Assembly (NCBI GenBank): GCA_001599595.1
Contig: BCHH01000003.1
Location: 4,149,537-4,213,536, forward strand
Source: Beverwykella pulmonaria
Taxonomy: Eukaryota > Ascomycota > Dothideomycetes > Pleosporales > Melanommataceae
Length of the DNA stretch: 64,000 nucleotides
Reading direction: 5' to 3'
Notes under the pieces: generated by a model
Database searches by the model: none
What the model saw: the letters and a program-made list of their open reading frames with translations, nothing else
What the model was told of the DNA's origin: nothing
Shown here: positions 44,401 through 55,603 of the stretch, piece after piece
How the letters are laid out: every line of letters begins with the position of its first letter
How positions within the stretch are numbered: position 1 is the first letter of the stretch
Program-made: the position numbers and the translations under genes

Positions 44401-45104
44401 ATCTCCAGAGTATCCGCGCTTCCCACGTTTCCATTTGATCCATTTGATCCACTTGACCCTTGCCAAAGCTGCCCGATGACAAGGGCGAGTGTGTGGTAGA
44501 ACAGCTTCGCATTGTGCGATGTCTCGGCAGGTATCCGGTTGGCGAGGAAGCGTAGAATCGTCAGGAAATCCCCATACTGATCCCAGGGAGACGAAAGAAC
44601 CTTGCTCTGTCGTTCCAGAGCCGTCAGTATCATCTTTTGTAACCTGAGATATGCCATAGGCCACGGCCCGCTCGATGGGAACCCCAAGCTCTGCGCCGTC
44701 TCCATCTGGCGAAAGCCGGCGTGCCGTATCCTCGACAAGTCCTTTTGATATCGGGTTTGAGCAAAGCGGAGCAAGCGCTGGAGCTGTAAGAGAGCTTCAG
44801 CCTCGGAGCTGTATGGGGCAGCTGTTGGCGGGGCAGTCGATGACCCCTCCACGGCATCCCACTCGCTCCTCAGTAGGCTGGCAACCCTTTGGCGGTCTGA
44901 ATGTCCTCTCCAGAGCCGTTGCAGTGTCTTTGCCGCCTTTAGCACATCCCTCTCGCGCTGTCTCTGCGCCCGTTCTTGCTGGGCTCGGTCGAGGGCAGCT
45001 TGGGACCCGGCGCCAGTGCCTGGGCTGCCAAACGCATGTGTCTTGCGGCCTGAGAGGTTGACTTGACGCGGGCGTCGGGTGCTGCCGCTGAAAGTTTGGA
45101 ACAT
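41428..45104 (-). CDS. HUL5: HECT E3 ubiquitin ligase, Hul5/UBE3C type
   Basis: Two exons, 45104-42780 and 42729-41428, giving 1208 residues. The 50-nt phase-0 intron joins FREFVSLDM to TKRRGSSDPEAW. The start at 45104 gives the typical N-terminus MFQTFSGSTRRPRQVNLSGR. An IQ-like helix (AAKTLQRLWRGHSDRQRV, about residues 57-74) follows. The C-terminal ~380 residues form the HECT domain (FDANEAGIDGGGVTKEFLTSV, EYxFLGRIIGKCLYEGILVDV). The catalytic cysteine is in STSTCVNLLKLPMY (C1176), and the protein ends GFDLS. Hul5/UBE3C works with the proteasome, extending ubiquitin chains and helping degrade misfolded cytosolic proteins. The call is firm. Confidence 0.95.
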
Positions 45105-45880
45105 GGTGGTGGGAGGAACGCCCGTGGGCAAGGGAGGACGTGTCCAAGTAGTAAGTGTGCTTGCGAAGGCGAGGACGAGGTTGAGGTTGGAAGCCGGTAG
45201 CGGCGGTTCCGAGCGTTAGGTCTGCGACATGCGAGCCTCGATCGACTGCTTGTTCATGCAGCGGGGCGAAGTGATGGAGGATGTGAAAAGGGGGGGAAGA
45301 AGCAGCGCGGAGGCTGGTTCGGGTTCGACGAGCTTCTATCAAGCTCCAGTGCTTGTCATGGTCGAGCATTCAAAGGGCTGTAGTCAGCATCGCCGCCTAC
45401 CATTCCCCATTCTGTACACGGTACGTGCGCAGCGCGCTGTCTTGGCGAAACCTCAGGCCATATACAAGAGTGCCTTCTCTTACCATTTTGTCAAACATCC
45501 CTAGGTGTCTGAACTGCATCACTTGCCTTGAGACCACATATGAATTTTGATACGATAGTACGTCTACGCATCCTCGTATCTCTTTGCATCTAGAAAGTTC
45601 CAGATCTCAAAAGGTGTATTTGTCTCTTTTCTTCTTGAAACTCCTGTTCCAAGTTTCTCTGTTGGACGCACCCAGCAAAATGGCCAGCATCAAGTGGGAC
45701 ATGTCATCATCCATCTATCCATCCATCCATCATCAATAAAGTCGACCATCAAACGCCGTCCGAGTGCCAACCCAAGCCCAAAAAAAAACCGAACCATCTC
45801 AGAAAAACGCCTCTTCGTCCAACTAGCCGCATGCTATCCCCCAAAACCTCTAGTCAACGCCTTCACGCTATTTCTCTCCC
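45105..45880. other. Intergenic region 5' of HUL5
   Basis: HUL5 promoter and 3' flank of the long tyrosinase gene, including a CATC-type short tandem repeat at about 45704-45733. No gene is supported. Confidence 0.5.
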
Positions 45881-48280
45881 TCAAGCCGCCGCCGTAGCAG
45901 TAACATAAGCCGTCTCAATAACCGTAACCCCCTTTGTAATAATCACTGTCTTTGCTTCCCCATCAACAATCTGCACCAGGGTTGACACCTGCGGTTCCGG
46001 TGCCTCCGTAGCAGTAACATAAGCCGTCGCAATAACCGTAAGCCCCTTTGTAATAATCACTGTCTTTGATTTCCCATCAACAACCTGCACCAAGGTTGAC
46101 ACCTGCGGCTCTGGTGCCGCCTCACTGACCGTCGAACCTAAAGGCTCCGAAATCGAAGTCGACATCTGCACTACCCCAGCAGTCGATTCGCTTGAAGTCG
46201 ATGTCCAAGTTGTCACACTCAAAATCGAGCTCGGCACAGTCCCACCCAGAGAATTCCCACTCGTCACGTTTTCGGTTGGCGGTTTGCCAAGAATTTCGGG
46301 GTGGTAAGTGAAGTTTCCGATCCAGCGGGGGACTTCGAGCTCCGACTGCGGAAGGTGCACAGGAATAGACAGCACGGTGACATTCAAGCCCTTCGGGGTG
46401 TTGTTCCGCGAAATCTCAGTGGAGTCGACCTGCTGGATGCGCCAGTAAAAATTCTCCTTTAAATACTCATTTACCACGCTCTTCTCCAGACTCTTAAGCT
46501 CTCCAGCTTTGAACTTCTGCGCTAATTTATCCGTCAAGACAATGTTGGCTGTGACGGTAACGTTGGAATTCATGCGTGGAGAAGACAATGTAGCGACCTG
46601 TCCCACGTAGTTTGCGTCCGTGGCCCACAGCTTCGGGTTTTTGTTTGGTTCTCCGATGAAAGCACGGACGGAATATGTCATTTTATTTTTAATGTCAGCC
46701 GGCATGTTGACTTCGACCATCCAGTCTATCGCATCGGCCGTCTGGTTCAACACCTGGGTTTGATTCTGAGAGGGAGTCGCTGTAGTGTTCTGGGTCGGGG
46801 GCAGGGTGGTAAGAGTATTATTCTTATTCAACCCTTGGTATTGCGGCCTGTATAGGCGATTGATGTTTAGCGTAAGTGTATCATTGCTAGGGTTATCCAT
46901 AAGCTCGGGGTAAGTATAACCAAAGGATTCCCAGGCGCGGGATGTAGTCGAGGTCCACATATCGCCTAGAGCGTTCATATGGAAAGGCGCGAGGGGCGAT
47001 GCGGTACCCTGTGTACTGTTCTCCGCTATTGAATAGGTTGCTGTGTCTTGGAGGCTGTTTTCGACATACGTGTCTGGGTAGCGGCGTTGGTAGATGGCGA
47101 TGAGACGATCGATGTTGCTACTCAAGTCAGTGGCTAGACAGCTGATGAAGGCATGAGACATACGCATGATGGAACCAGAAGACGGGGTCGAAAGCGGATA
47201 CTTCGACGATACCCATGTTTCCTAGTCCGAAGGAATTATGAATGCCATCATGTAATGTTTCAATGTTTCCAATTTTACCCCCGTTAGCTTTATTGCTCCA
47301 TTCATTGAAGGGTTGGTAGACGGTAAGCAGCTTGTAGAGCATGTCGCGGTTATTGACCTGCTGCGCGCCAATACGGGCGCTGACTTCGTCGTTTCGGCTC
47401 GTGGCATGTTCATCATAACCATTAGCCGGATAGCGGATGGTCGTATTCCAATTCTTGAATTCGAACTCCTCCTAACTTATTGTTAGATACTGTTGCCAAC
47501 TATGGTTGTGCGAGTTGTGAACACTGCACGTGGCGATGGCTTCAATTGGGAAGTGGACATACCAGTGCAGAAAAATCAGTATGATTCAGAGGATGGAAAT
47601 CGTACTCATAAAGCGGGTTACGAATCTCTCCCTGGGTGCCATTTGGAAAGGTCACGCTGACAGTTTGATGTCTAAGACTGGCAGGCATGCACTCAGCCGT
47701 GTTATTTGATGGGTTGATAGCCCAGTCCCAATATGGCAGACGGATCTTGTCAGCAGCCTTTCTGGCCTTCTCGCGAGCATCTCCCGCAGAAAACTCATTC
47801 GCAATCTCGACGGCTTGATCGTGCAATATTTGCTCAAACAGAGCGAGGTAGGGTCTGTGCCACGTTCCGAACAGATTGCTCGCGTGAGGGCAATAGCCTA
47901 ACACTCCTTCGCCCTTGACGCCGTCCCATTCAACGAAAGGTGCACCGTGGATAGCTAGGTATATCAGTAATGTTTGTATACATAATGTCGTTAATCATAC
48001 CCGCAATCTGAAAGTAGGACAGCTTGTTGGATTGGTCCATGGCCTGGAATTTCGCAAAAGCCTGAACAAAAAGGTTCCACATTTCAGTGTCCTTTTCGAG
48101 CTCGCGCAATTCCTGTCGTGGATGAACTCCAGTTCCTTGAACGCCAACGACACTGAAGAAGCTGTCATCTTGCGTCGCAATTCCACAGCTATCTCCATCG
48201 CCAAGAGAAGCGCCATGCGTGTGTCCAAGTAGAGAGAGTGGGATGGCAAGTCCTACCAAAGAGGTGAAAAATGACTTCAT
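45881..48280 (-). CDS. Long secreted tyrosinase with C-terminal extension
   Basis: Four exons: 48280-48001, 47954-47563, 47471-47164 and 47117-45881, giving 738 residues. The signal peptide is MKSFFTSLVGLAIPLSLLGHTHG. Copper-A region: IHGAPFVEWDG and GYCPHASNLFGTWHRPYLALFEQ. The Cys-Pro-His matches the thioether motif of Neurospora-type tyrosinases. Copper-B region: HDGIHNSFG and FDPVFWFHHANIDRLIAIYQ. The core ends near the conserved YTYPEL. The C-terminal extension is long (about 350 residues); such extensions hold fungal tyrosinases latent until cleaved. Its last part is Ser/Thr-rich and ends with a 38-residue unit in two tandem copies. Likely roles are melanin formation or extracellular phenol oxidation. 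The last splice acceptor could also lie three bases upstream. Confidence 0.93.
45894..46121. repeat. 114-bp in-frame tandem duplication at the tyrosinase C-terminus
   Basis: Two copies (45894-46007 and 46008-46121) of a 114-bp unit code for 38 residues (EPQVSTLVQ..DG..KTVIITKG..V..TAYVTATEA). Few differences separate them, so the duplication is recent or homogenised. Confidence 0.88.
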
Positions 48281-49649
48281 AATGGCCTGCCGATAATGAA
48301 TGTAAAGGAAATCGATCAAGATTCCAAGAAACGAATGTATAAATGTCAAATTCAGAAAAGAGTGACGGTCATGAAGACAAAACGAAAGACAAGGTAAAGA
48401 GACCCGTAACAACTGTCCAAGAAAACGAGAGCAAAGAGCATTTAACAGAAGCCCAAAAACAGCTGAGATGAAAAGGATAGAGATGTGGTCACAACCCCAC
48501 TATTGCGTGTTTGAACATCCAGGTACCCCCGGAGGCTGTACATGCAGTGGCATCACTTTCAGTGGCGGAGAGTGATGCAGGTGTGCCAATTTTCTATGCG
48601 GATCCCTGCAGGAATCCCTGCATTCGAAACATGTTTGTGTTCTTCATATAAATTGGGCCATAAACAGATGAGAGCACTGGAAATAGGCCGTTGCTCTATG
48701 TTCTTACAGAAACTGCTTCTCAATGCGAAATGGCAGTTATAGAGTGCAGCACGTACGTGGTAGACGATATATGCATTTGCTCAGCCAGCAACGGTCCAAT
48801 GAGTGGGAGGCTAGGAAAGTGAAGGTGCTGTCAGGGCAGTGCGCATGTACCCGTATAAACTAGTGCCTTAGATGTTGGTATCTGTTGGTACACCAATGAA
48901 GCTTTGTTGTCGGGTGCATATAAGAGAGGCTTCCAGTCAAACTCCTCGAAATTTGATTTTGGGATGCAATTTGCCAGTCTGACAAGACGTCGGTCCCCGT
49001 CAACGTCATACAACTGTGGCGCAATCAAACATCTATAGCGGTAATTGAAGGCTTATTCGGATTAATACGACTCCACTCGAGAGAACGAACAGCGAGCCGG
49101 GTGAAGTGTTATTGACGATGAGAGAACCATAGAAACAATCTGAGAGAAACAAGACTGACGAAAGCCATAATTGGGCTGTGTTACAATAAGGGGCATACAA
49201 CATTGAAGCATGAGGTGACGTTGGGCGGAATAAAATGCGAGGAGCTGGCACGGACCATAATTAGGTCTGTGCGGCGCCAAAGGCATTCCAACTGCCTCAT
49301 GCAAATTGAAAGTCACTGAAATTTCCGGTGATGTCAGCACAACTTCCGTTTATAGAAGCGGGTACCTGAATGTAGATCTGATTTTGGATCCGCTATCAAC
49401 ACGTGCCGATAAGTACCCGGAGATATGGTGGGGTGGTAATCTTAAGAGGTTTCGAAACGTGAAACAAATCCATACAGCTCGATGCTGTCTTTAGGAACCT
49501 TGACCCAACCTTCGATTATATCTTCCCTTGTTACCATCTAAGAGTTTCGAGTCTGGCGTTACGAAGCTATGTGCTTTTTCTGCTCCTGTGTCCTAGAATA
49601 CAATCGCTAGCTGGAAAACGCTGCCCCTCGCTTTCTACTAGATTCTTGA
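48281..49649. other. Intergenic region, 1.4 kb
   Basis: Promoter of the long tyrosinase plus sequence with no supported gene. Short open frames on both strands overlap and lack coding features. Confidence 0.45.
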
Positions 49650-50825
49650 TCATGCCTCCATAGTGTCTGGAGGTAGGATTTCGCTGCCCTGATCGGAATA
49701 GACAAATGACCGCTTGCATTGTTGTCCCTTGCTTCCCGCGATCCCTTTTCTCTTTCTCGATTTCGCATAATCCGGCACTACATGCACGTTTGCCCACCTC
49801 TTTACTCTGACAAAAGTCTCAACAACAGCAGCAGGCAAGGCACTGAGCTGAGCAGTAGATGATCCGTCGATGCGCTTCAAAACCTCGACGGTAGTCCTTG
49901 CTCGGCTAATGGAAGGGTTCAGATTTTGTCCATACACGTTGTCTCGGAAGGCATTGAGGACGACATTGCGCAAAAGAAGTATGTCCCCGACACTATTCCG
50001 CTCCAGCGCGCTTCGAAGGGTCTCCTGTCCGTGATCTTGTGCACAAGAATCCTGATTGGGTGGCCGGAACCAGAAGGAGATTTTGAAGCCCGACTTGGTG
50101 TCATCGGCCACAGCTATTTCATATATGTGCATTCTGTAACCGCCTTTTCGGACAATCACCTCTCGATGCTCAGGCTGAGAGGTCAGAACACAGACTAAAT
50201 TCCTCGTGGGGGTCTGTGGGAAGATGATCCGGAGGTGTTGGGCGCTAGGAAGAGAGTTGAGTGGTGACACAGCTAGAGTTAAAGGGACATGTGAGAGAGC
50301 GGTAGGACCTTCTCCCTTAACCGGACTGCTCGTCTCGGTGGTGACGATGTCCAACGAAGTGGAAAGAAATGAAGAGGAAACCTTGCTGTCGGCTCGAACA
50401 TCAAGAGATATTTGGGACGACAGCAGCGTATCATAACGCAAGAGTGAATGTTGAAGGACATGGTCAACTTCGATAGTTGTGTCGTCGAGGGTGTGTGTTG
50501 TCTCATCAAAACAGGGCTGTTGCTCCACGCAGTCAAGTGAGTGTCCAAGATAAGGAATGGAGAAGGTGAAATTCGGGTTCTCGTCATAGATTCCTCCCGC
50601 TGGCAAATAGGGCTGGGACCAGCCAGTCCGTAGATACGTAGAAGTGAGGTGTCGCCATCTCGCGGGTGTTGATTCTTCGTTTTCTTCATGAGAGCGTTGT
50701 GTTGTCAGCACCCCGCATAGAAACTCGGAGAACTTTTCGTCACAATCTTCGGGGTCGAGCAAGCTTTCCCCACTGAAGTTTAGGTTTGCGCATAATGGCG
50801 CCCCGTTGAGTGTTTTGAGCCTCAT
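49650..50825 (-). CDS. Uncharacterised protein, possible OB-fold nucleic-acid-binding
   Basis: Single open frame of 391 residues from ATG 50825, with no signal peptide or membrane helix. The segment SVGDILLLRNVVLNAFRDNVYGQNLN (about residues 278-303), preceded by beta-strand-like YRMHIYEIAVADD and FKISFWFRP, resembles the L1-2 and beta-3 part of single-strand-binding OB folds. The C-terminus is basic (SRKRKGIAGSKGQQCKR), consistent with a nuclear protein. I cannot name the family, and the OB-fold suggestion is tentative. It is divergent from APD1, with a CT microsatellite in the shared promoter. Confidence 0.6.
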   Translation of the reverse strand: MRLKTLNGAPLCANLNFSGESLLDPEDCDEKFSEFLCGVLTTQRSHEENEESTPARWRHLTSTYLRTGWSQPYLPAGGIYDENPNFTFSIPYLGHSLDCVEQQPCFDETTHTLDDTTIEVDHVLQHSLLRYDTLLSSQISLDVRADSKVSSSFLSTSLDIVTTETSSPVKGEGPTALSHVPLTLAVSPLNSLPSAQHLRIIFPQTPTRNLVCVLTSQPEHREVIVRKGGYRMHIYEIAVADDTKSGFKISFWFRPPNQDSCAQDHGQETLRSALERNSVGDILLLRNVVLNAFRDNVYGQNLNPSISRARTTVEVLKRIDGSSTAQLSALPAAVVETFVRVKRWANVHVVPDYAKSRKRKGIAGSKGQQCKRSFVYSDQGSEILPPDTMEA

Positions 50826-51308
50826 TGGCCCATGGAAATGATGACGCGGTTACGCGTCTTTTGTAGGGTCGACAGCGCCAACGTACGTGTCTCGTAAGCC
50901 ACAGGGACTGAATAAGGAATGTGGAACGCTGAACGAGGAGGAGTGCCCAATTGGAGAGTTGGCTGAATAGTTGAGCAAAGAATCGGACAAAACATACGTG
51001 GTGTCGGAGATGAGGAAAAACACCGAGCTCGTGACTCGGACCAACAGCATAGCCGCTGCCTGCTCGGCCTTTTAGCTCAACACATTCCTGCCACGAAGTG
51101 AGCAGCCGAGTGAATGTCACTAATCTCTCTCTTTCTCTCTCTCTCTCTCTGTCTCTCTTCATTGCCGTGAATACCAACGCTCGAGTAAAGGCTTTTCCGA
51201 GCAACCGGGTCCATCTGCCGGCTGATAGCGTAAACCCGCGCTATAATTCCGCATCCTAGCTTGGCGATCTAATCAGATCTCTAAAAGTTGCCGCAACCCA
51301 AAATCAAA
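50826..51308. promoter_or_regulatory. Divergent promoter, possible OB-fold gene / APD1
   Basis: A 483-bp shared upstream region. It contains an almost pure CT tract at 51124-51159, a common element near fungal transcription starts. Confidence 0.55.
51124..51159. repeat. (CT)n microsatellite
   Basis: About 36 bases of alternating T and C with three interruptions, lying between two divergent genes. Confidence 0.9.
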
Positions 51309-52584
51309 ATGTCTCAAGATTCGACGTCCAAGCCCTTCAACGCCTACAGAATGACGGCAACCCTCAAAAACCTCTATTATAAGCTTACACCTACATCCTC
51401 GACATTTTCGGTGCCGACACTCAAGAAGTCTGGAGAGTTTTCGAACGCGCCGACCAGTGACGCGCTCTTCCCCACCACAGACCCCACTGTTGATGGCGAC
51501 GACTGCTTACACGACTGTGATAGTTGCACTATCAAGTATCCCAGCAAGTTCTCAATCGACGAGACGGAAGAGCTGTACGGGCATGTCAAAGGCTGGAGCA
51601 CGCATCTGATTGTTGCGACAGGAAAGACGGACTGGGTTCGCGATGTCGCCGACGAGAAGGGCAGCATCATGGAGGCTGTGGACAAGGGGACTGTGAAGCC
51701 TAGCAACGGCGTGAGTGTCTGCGATTCACCTGCAATGTTTCCCATACTGACTGAGTGTGTAGAAATTGATGCTCTCCGCCTCCAATATCCCGGTCCCTGA
51801 TCACTCTGAAAACAGCACCACTGTTCTCCTTCTCCCCGCCTTCAAATTCATCGACAATGTCACCCCAGAAAACACGCCCGAGCTGATCACAGGTTTTGTG
51901 AACAACGCGCCTACCAATACTTCACCACTCCCACACGCATCTACTCCCGCTCTCCTGTCTTCACTCCCACCCTCCGCCCCTTCCTCCGAGTCCTCCGCCG
52001 ATCCGTCGATTGAAGTGACCCCAACCATCGCACCTACAATATCTTCTACATCAGCTCTCAAAGCGCGGCCATGTCCTCACAAATACCTCATCCTCCTCTG
52101 CAGCCAGAAGACCCGCGACGCGCGCTGCGGCCAATCCGCGCCTCTCCTCCGCCGCGAATTTGAGCGCCACTTGCGACCCCTCGGTCTATACCGTGACCTG
52201 CATGACGAGCGACCAGGCGGTGTTGGCATCTACTTCATAAGCCATGTCGGTGGGCACAAGTTCTCTGCCAACGTCATGGTATACCGGAAAGCATCAGCTG
52301 TCAAGCAGCCCAAGCAACTTAACGGCCACGTCAACGGGATCCAGGACGCGCTAGAAGAACTCAAGGTCGAAGATGATAAAGGTGGCGAGGTGGTATTAGA
52401 TGTGGGTAAAGCACAAAAAGAGGAAGGAAATGGCGAGGCAGCGCAGTGCATCTGGCTAGCTAGAATCAAGCCTCAGGACTGCGAAAATATCATTAGGTAC
52501 ACCGTGCTTCAAGGAAAGGTTGTGAAACCTAGGAGTCAATTAAGAGGAGGATTCGACAGATCAAAGCAGGTTGTGAGCTGGTGA
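51309..52584 (+). CDS. APD1: Apd1/Aim32-type thioredoxin-like [2Fe-2S] protein
   Basis: Two exons, 51309-51710 and 51763-52584, giving 407 residues. The 52-nt intron is phase 0. Near the N-terminus lies a CLHDCDSC cluster, followed by the family-typical HLIVATGKTDWVRDV. The thioredoxin-like ferredoxin half has LILLCSQKTRDARCG (C247, C256; Cys-x8-Cys) and ISHVGGHKF (H295, H299; His-x3-His). These are the cysteine and histidine ligands known from yeast Apd1. The C-terminus continues CIWLARIKPQDCENIIRY and ends in SKQVVSW. Apd1 proteins are cytosolic redox-active Fe-S proteins linked to actin patches and drug or redox sensitivity. A low-complexity Ser/Pro/Thr insertion lies at about residues 185-235. 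Confidence 0.9.
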
Positions 52585-52802
52585 TGTTCAAGCAAGATTT
52601 AGCGAGCATAGAGTAAGAGCGTAATAGAATCTGGATTTAGGTTTGCTACCATGGTAAAGAATACGAGTTTTTCTTCGATTTTCGTCTTAGTGTTCTGGTT
52701 AAACATGTTCGTTTAGGGTTTTGTCCATATATGACATATCTGAGTCATAATACATCCCTGTCATTCCAACGCTTTAAACTTCTCACACTGCGTACTTTCA
52801 AA

Positions 52803-53066
52803 ATGGGCTTAAGTTTCCTTCTGGCGGCAGCTATTAAGCCTACACCACTGTCCTTCTCCATCTCTGCCAGCAGGCCAATAGTCCACCACCATAACATCAC
52901 CAACTCGCCACCATGGAGACTCCATCGGACTCAGACGCAGATGCCTCCTCCGGCTTACACTTTAAACGAAAAATACGAGTGGGAAGATGAGTATCCATTA
53001 TTCCTCACTGGATACTTGCTTCTCGGCGCCGCAATAAATCTTGGCAACGCCTTCTTCTCGTTATAA
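52803..53066 (+). CDS. Possible small membrane-anchored hypothetical protein
   Basis: An 87-codon frame from ATG 52803 (an earlier in-frame ATG at 52731 exists). It has a basic, Ser/His-rich N-terminal part and a C-terminal hydrophobic segment (PLFLTGYLLLGAAINLGNAFF) suitable for a tail anchor. It follows APD1 by only 220 bp on the same strand and could also be an APD1 3' UTR frame. No family is recognised. Confidence 0.3.
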   Translation: MGLSFLLAAAIKPTPLSFSISASRPIVHHHNITNSPPWRLHRTQTQMPPPAYTLNEKYEWEDEYPLFLTGYLLLGAAINLGNAFFSL

Positions 53067-53628
53067 ATATCTGCGTCGATATCTGTTGGTATTACAGTGG
53101 ATTGCACGGTATATAACAACGACTCAGAAGGAGGACTGGGTGGATTAAGCGAGCGATCCGCACAGGCATAAATATACGGCCCCGGCAATTTAGAAGGAGG
53201 ACACACCTGAGAATCAAAACCTACAATTGGCAAGCTAGCAGAGGACTTCGACGTCGCTGCTAGCCCTTGCTACGTAGAAGATTCGTGGTCACAAGCAATA
53301 CATACTCTTTCTACCGTACCCTTCCAACCGTACCCTGCGCTCTTGCACCGCCGTGGATTAGCGTTCTGCGAAACCCACGGGCAGTCGATTAACAGCGTCT
53401 ATAGGACCTTCCCATTTCACGGGCGGGTATACCGACAATATCAATAGGATTGAAAATTAGGTGACCATTTCAGAAATGGCAGGCCGCATTATCAAAAACA
53501 AGCCAAGAACTTGATTTGTCCACAAAAATAGACGGACATTTGAAGTGGTATGTTGCCATCACCAATTTTCTTTTCACGCGGGTAACAGTAATTTTCCCCC
53601 AAAAGCTTCAAGCAAAGAGACTGGACTA
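53067..53628. other. Intergenic region
   Basis: Converging 3' flanks. No feature recognised. Confidence 0.45.
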
Positions 53629-54402
53629 CTAAGAATCCCCGTTTGGGTATCTGATGAACGCAGCGTGCGTATGACTGCCCTTTCCGCCGTACTTGCTCAG
53701 ATCATCGATAGTCTGCCTCCCTTTCTCCCGGAATCCCAGCTTCTTATATATGCGCATGGCTGGGTTGTCGATAGCAGTGTCCAAATAAATGACGACGCCG
53801 CTCGCGTCCGCCTGAGGGAATACGGATGCGACTAGCTGAGATGCGAGGCCTTGGCCGCGGTAATCGGGATGTGTAGTCAGATTCTCTAGTACTATGAATG
53901 CCATTGGGCTCATGTCATTTCTTATATCACGCAAGAGAGAAGATCAAATATACATACGATAATGAAACTGCCCCTGCAGCGTCTCCTCCCTCAATCTATT
54001 CAATCCCGTCGAAAACTCTATAATCAAATCCTTATTACAAAACTCTGGTAATTGCTTTCTAAACGCTTCATCTTCAAATTGCTGTCGCTGCTCTTTCTCT
54101 TCCTTGGACTCCACTCTCCTCTCATTGTTGTCGTCGTTAGTCAATGGGAGCGTCCACTGCGCCGCAGCTATGATTTCATGAGACTCGGGATGACGGGCTA
54201 CAAGGAAACTCCTACGGAGCGGGCTCTCTATTAATTGCGCGATGCGCGGAGCCATGCCCGCGGCGAGCGTGGCCGGATCGACATTGCCGAATTGGAGTTG
54301 GGTGAAGGGTGTGGCCCAGCAGAGAGCGAAGAGAGAGGCAATTGCCGCGGCATCTGAAGGCGCCGCCTTGGAGATGGGGTAGTTAGGAATGGGGGACATC
54401 AT
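53629..54402 (-). CDS. GNAT-family N-acetyltransferase
   Basis: Two exons, 54402-53958 and 53891-53629, giving 235 residues. The 66-nt intron (donor GTATGT, acceptor ATAG, phase 1) restores the GNAT core FHYLLENLTTHPDYRGQGLASQLV. In it the Q/R-x-x-G-x-G/A acetyl-CoA loop (YRGQGLA) is clear. Downstream DASGVVIYLDTAIDNPAMRIYKKLGFREKG is motif B. The N-terminal half (SKAAPSDAAAIASLFALCW) is the usual fungal GNAT lead-in, with a Glu/Lys-rich insertion in the middle. The substrate is unknown. Two ATGs (54402 and 54399) are adjacent. Confidence 0.82.
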
Positions 54403-54795
54403 GTAACGATGGTGGGAGGGTGTAGGCGAAACTGATGTGCAAATTTACTTCCAAGTGTGGCGTATGGGATGTGAGGTGTGCGATAGCATTTATATGTCTG
54501 CCTATGCCACGATTCACCTGTGCTTAATTAGTGAATCCTCGTGATTGGCCAACGATCTGTCAAGTCCATTTCCTTGACAGCGGCTTGGCATTCGTCACGA
54601 CGTAAATCAAGGAGATACACGACGAGAAAATCATCAATATTGAAAGAATTCCCTTCGTTTTTGAAGGCACCAAAGAAAAATGTCTAACAAATAGAAAATT
54701 TCCCCAAACGAAGAAATCCTCATCAAAAGACGAAGGCGTAAGCGATTTTCAAAGCCTCTATGTAGTTCTTCCAAGTCGAAGAAAAAAATAAAACA
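54403..54795. other. Intergenic region between the GNAT gene and the 54796 candidate
   Basis: GNAT promoter. AT-rich on the right, with no supported gene. Confidence 0.4.
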
Positions 54796-55208
54796 ATGGC
54801 CGCCCAACCAACATTTGCATCTTTGTAACCACAGAGTTCAACCCCACCCTTCCTATCTACTTTCCTGCCTACGACACGCATGGAGTCGCACAAGCGGCGA
54901 AGTCTCTGAACACCCGCTTCACCGCCACTTCGACACCCCTCGCAGAAGATACCGACCCGCCGGCCTCCTCTTCGCCATCATCCTCATTGACGCAGACGAC
55001 ATTTTCGGAGGATGAACTCAAAAGCGCAAAGCGGAAGCGCGAATCAGTCATACAACAGGGCTCTACAGAGCGAGGCGCAGAACAGGCCCATAATAGGTGG
55101 AAACGCAGACCTTCACGCGAGACACAATACACAGAAGACGCCACTGCTCGACTACTTCCCCTAGGACACGAACTGTCCATCGATAATCTTTCGGCATTCA
55201 ACGGTTAG
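54796..55208 (+). pseudogene. Possible small gene with frame break near the 5' end
   Basis: An ATG at 54796 opens ten codons (MAAQPTFASL) before TAA. One base out of phase, the frame is open and protein-like to a stop at 55208. It reads TEFNPTLPIYFPAYDTHGVAQ, a Ser/Pro linker, then TFSEDELKSAKRKRESV and GHELSIDNLSAFNG. No intron with GT..AG ends joins the two frames. It is therefore either a frameshifted gene, a sequence error, or a gene whose true 5' exon I have missed. The product is not recognised; it has a basic bipartite stretch (KSAKRKRE). Confidence 0.4.
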
Positions 55209-55603
55209 CCTGTGGATGCATCCGACGGCGGGCTAACTAAGCAGGTTAACGGAAGAACATAAGACCACCCCTGTCAACCCCTTTTCCCCCTGACTGCACA
55301 GACTAGTAAAAGTCTGCACCTGTGCTTAACCTTCTCCGCCTCTGCTGTACGTAGCTCTAAGAGCTACGTCCTATTATCCTTCTATACTTATATTCTTAGA
55401 CACCGTAATACTGCCGTTTTCCTGCCGTCCCCTGCCGTTCCCTGCCGCCTCCTGATAGCAACACCAATTCCATTCTTCTGTGTAATTGACTTCAATTTTC
55501 GTTGGTGTATTGAATATAATATTCCTACTAATAATAATAGTAAGTTTCAATTTTCAAGATCTTTTCTTCATAATACTCAAGTTTTTTGTTCAAATAAGGC
55601 AAG
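55209..55603. other. Intergenic region with a short GC-rich repeat
   Basis: Contains the CCTGCCGTT-type repeat at 55411-55453, listed separately. Otherwise AT-rich with no gene. Confidence 0.45.
55411..55453. repeat. Short 10-bp tandem repeat (CCTGCCGTYC)
   Basis: Four imperfect copies in a row that differ mainly at the last three positions. Confidence 0.8.

Noticed and set aside
53918..53957. 33-37 nt intron in the GNAT gene
   Set aside because: Too short. The 66-nt alternative with canonical donor and acceptor restores the acetyl-CoA loop in frame.
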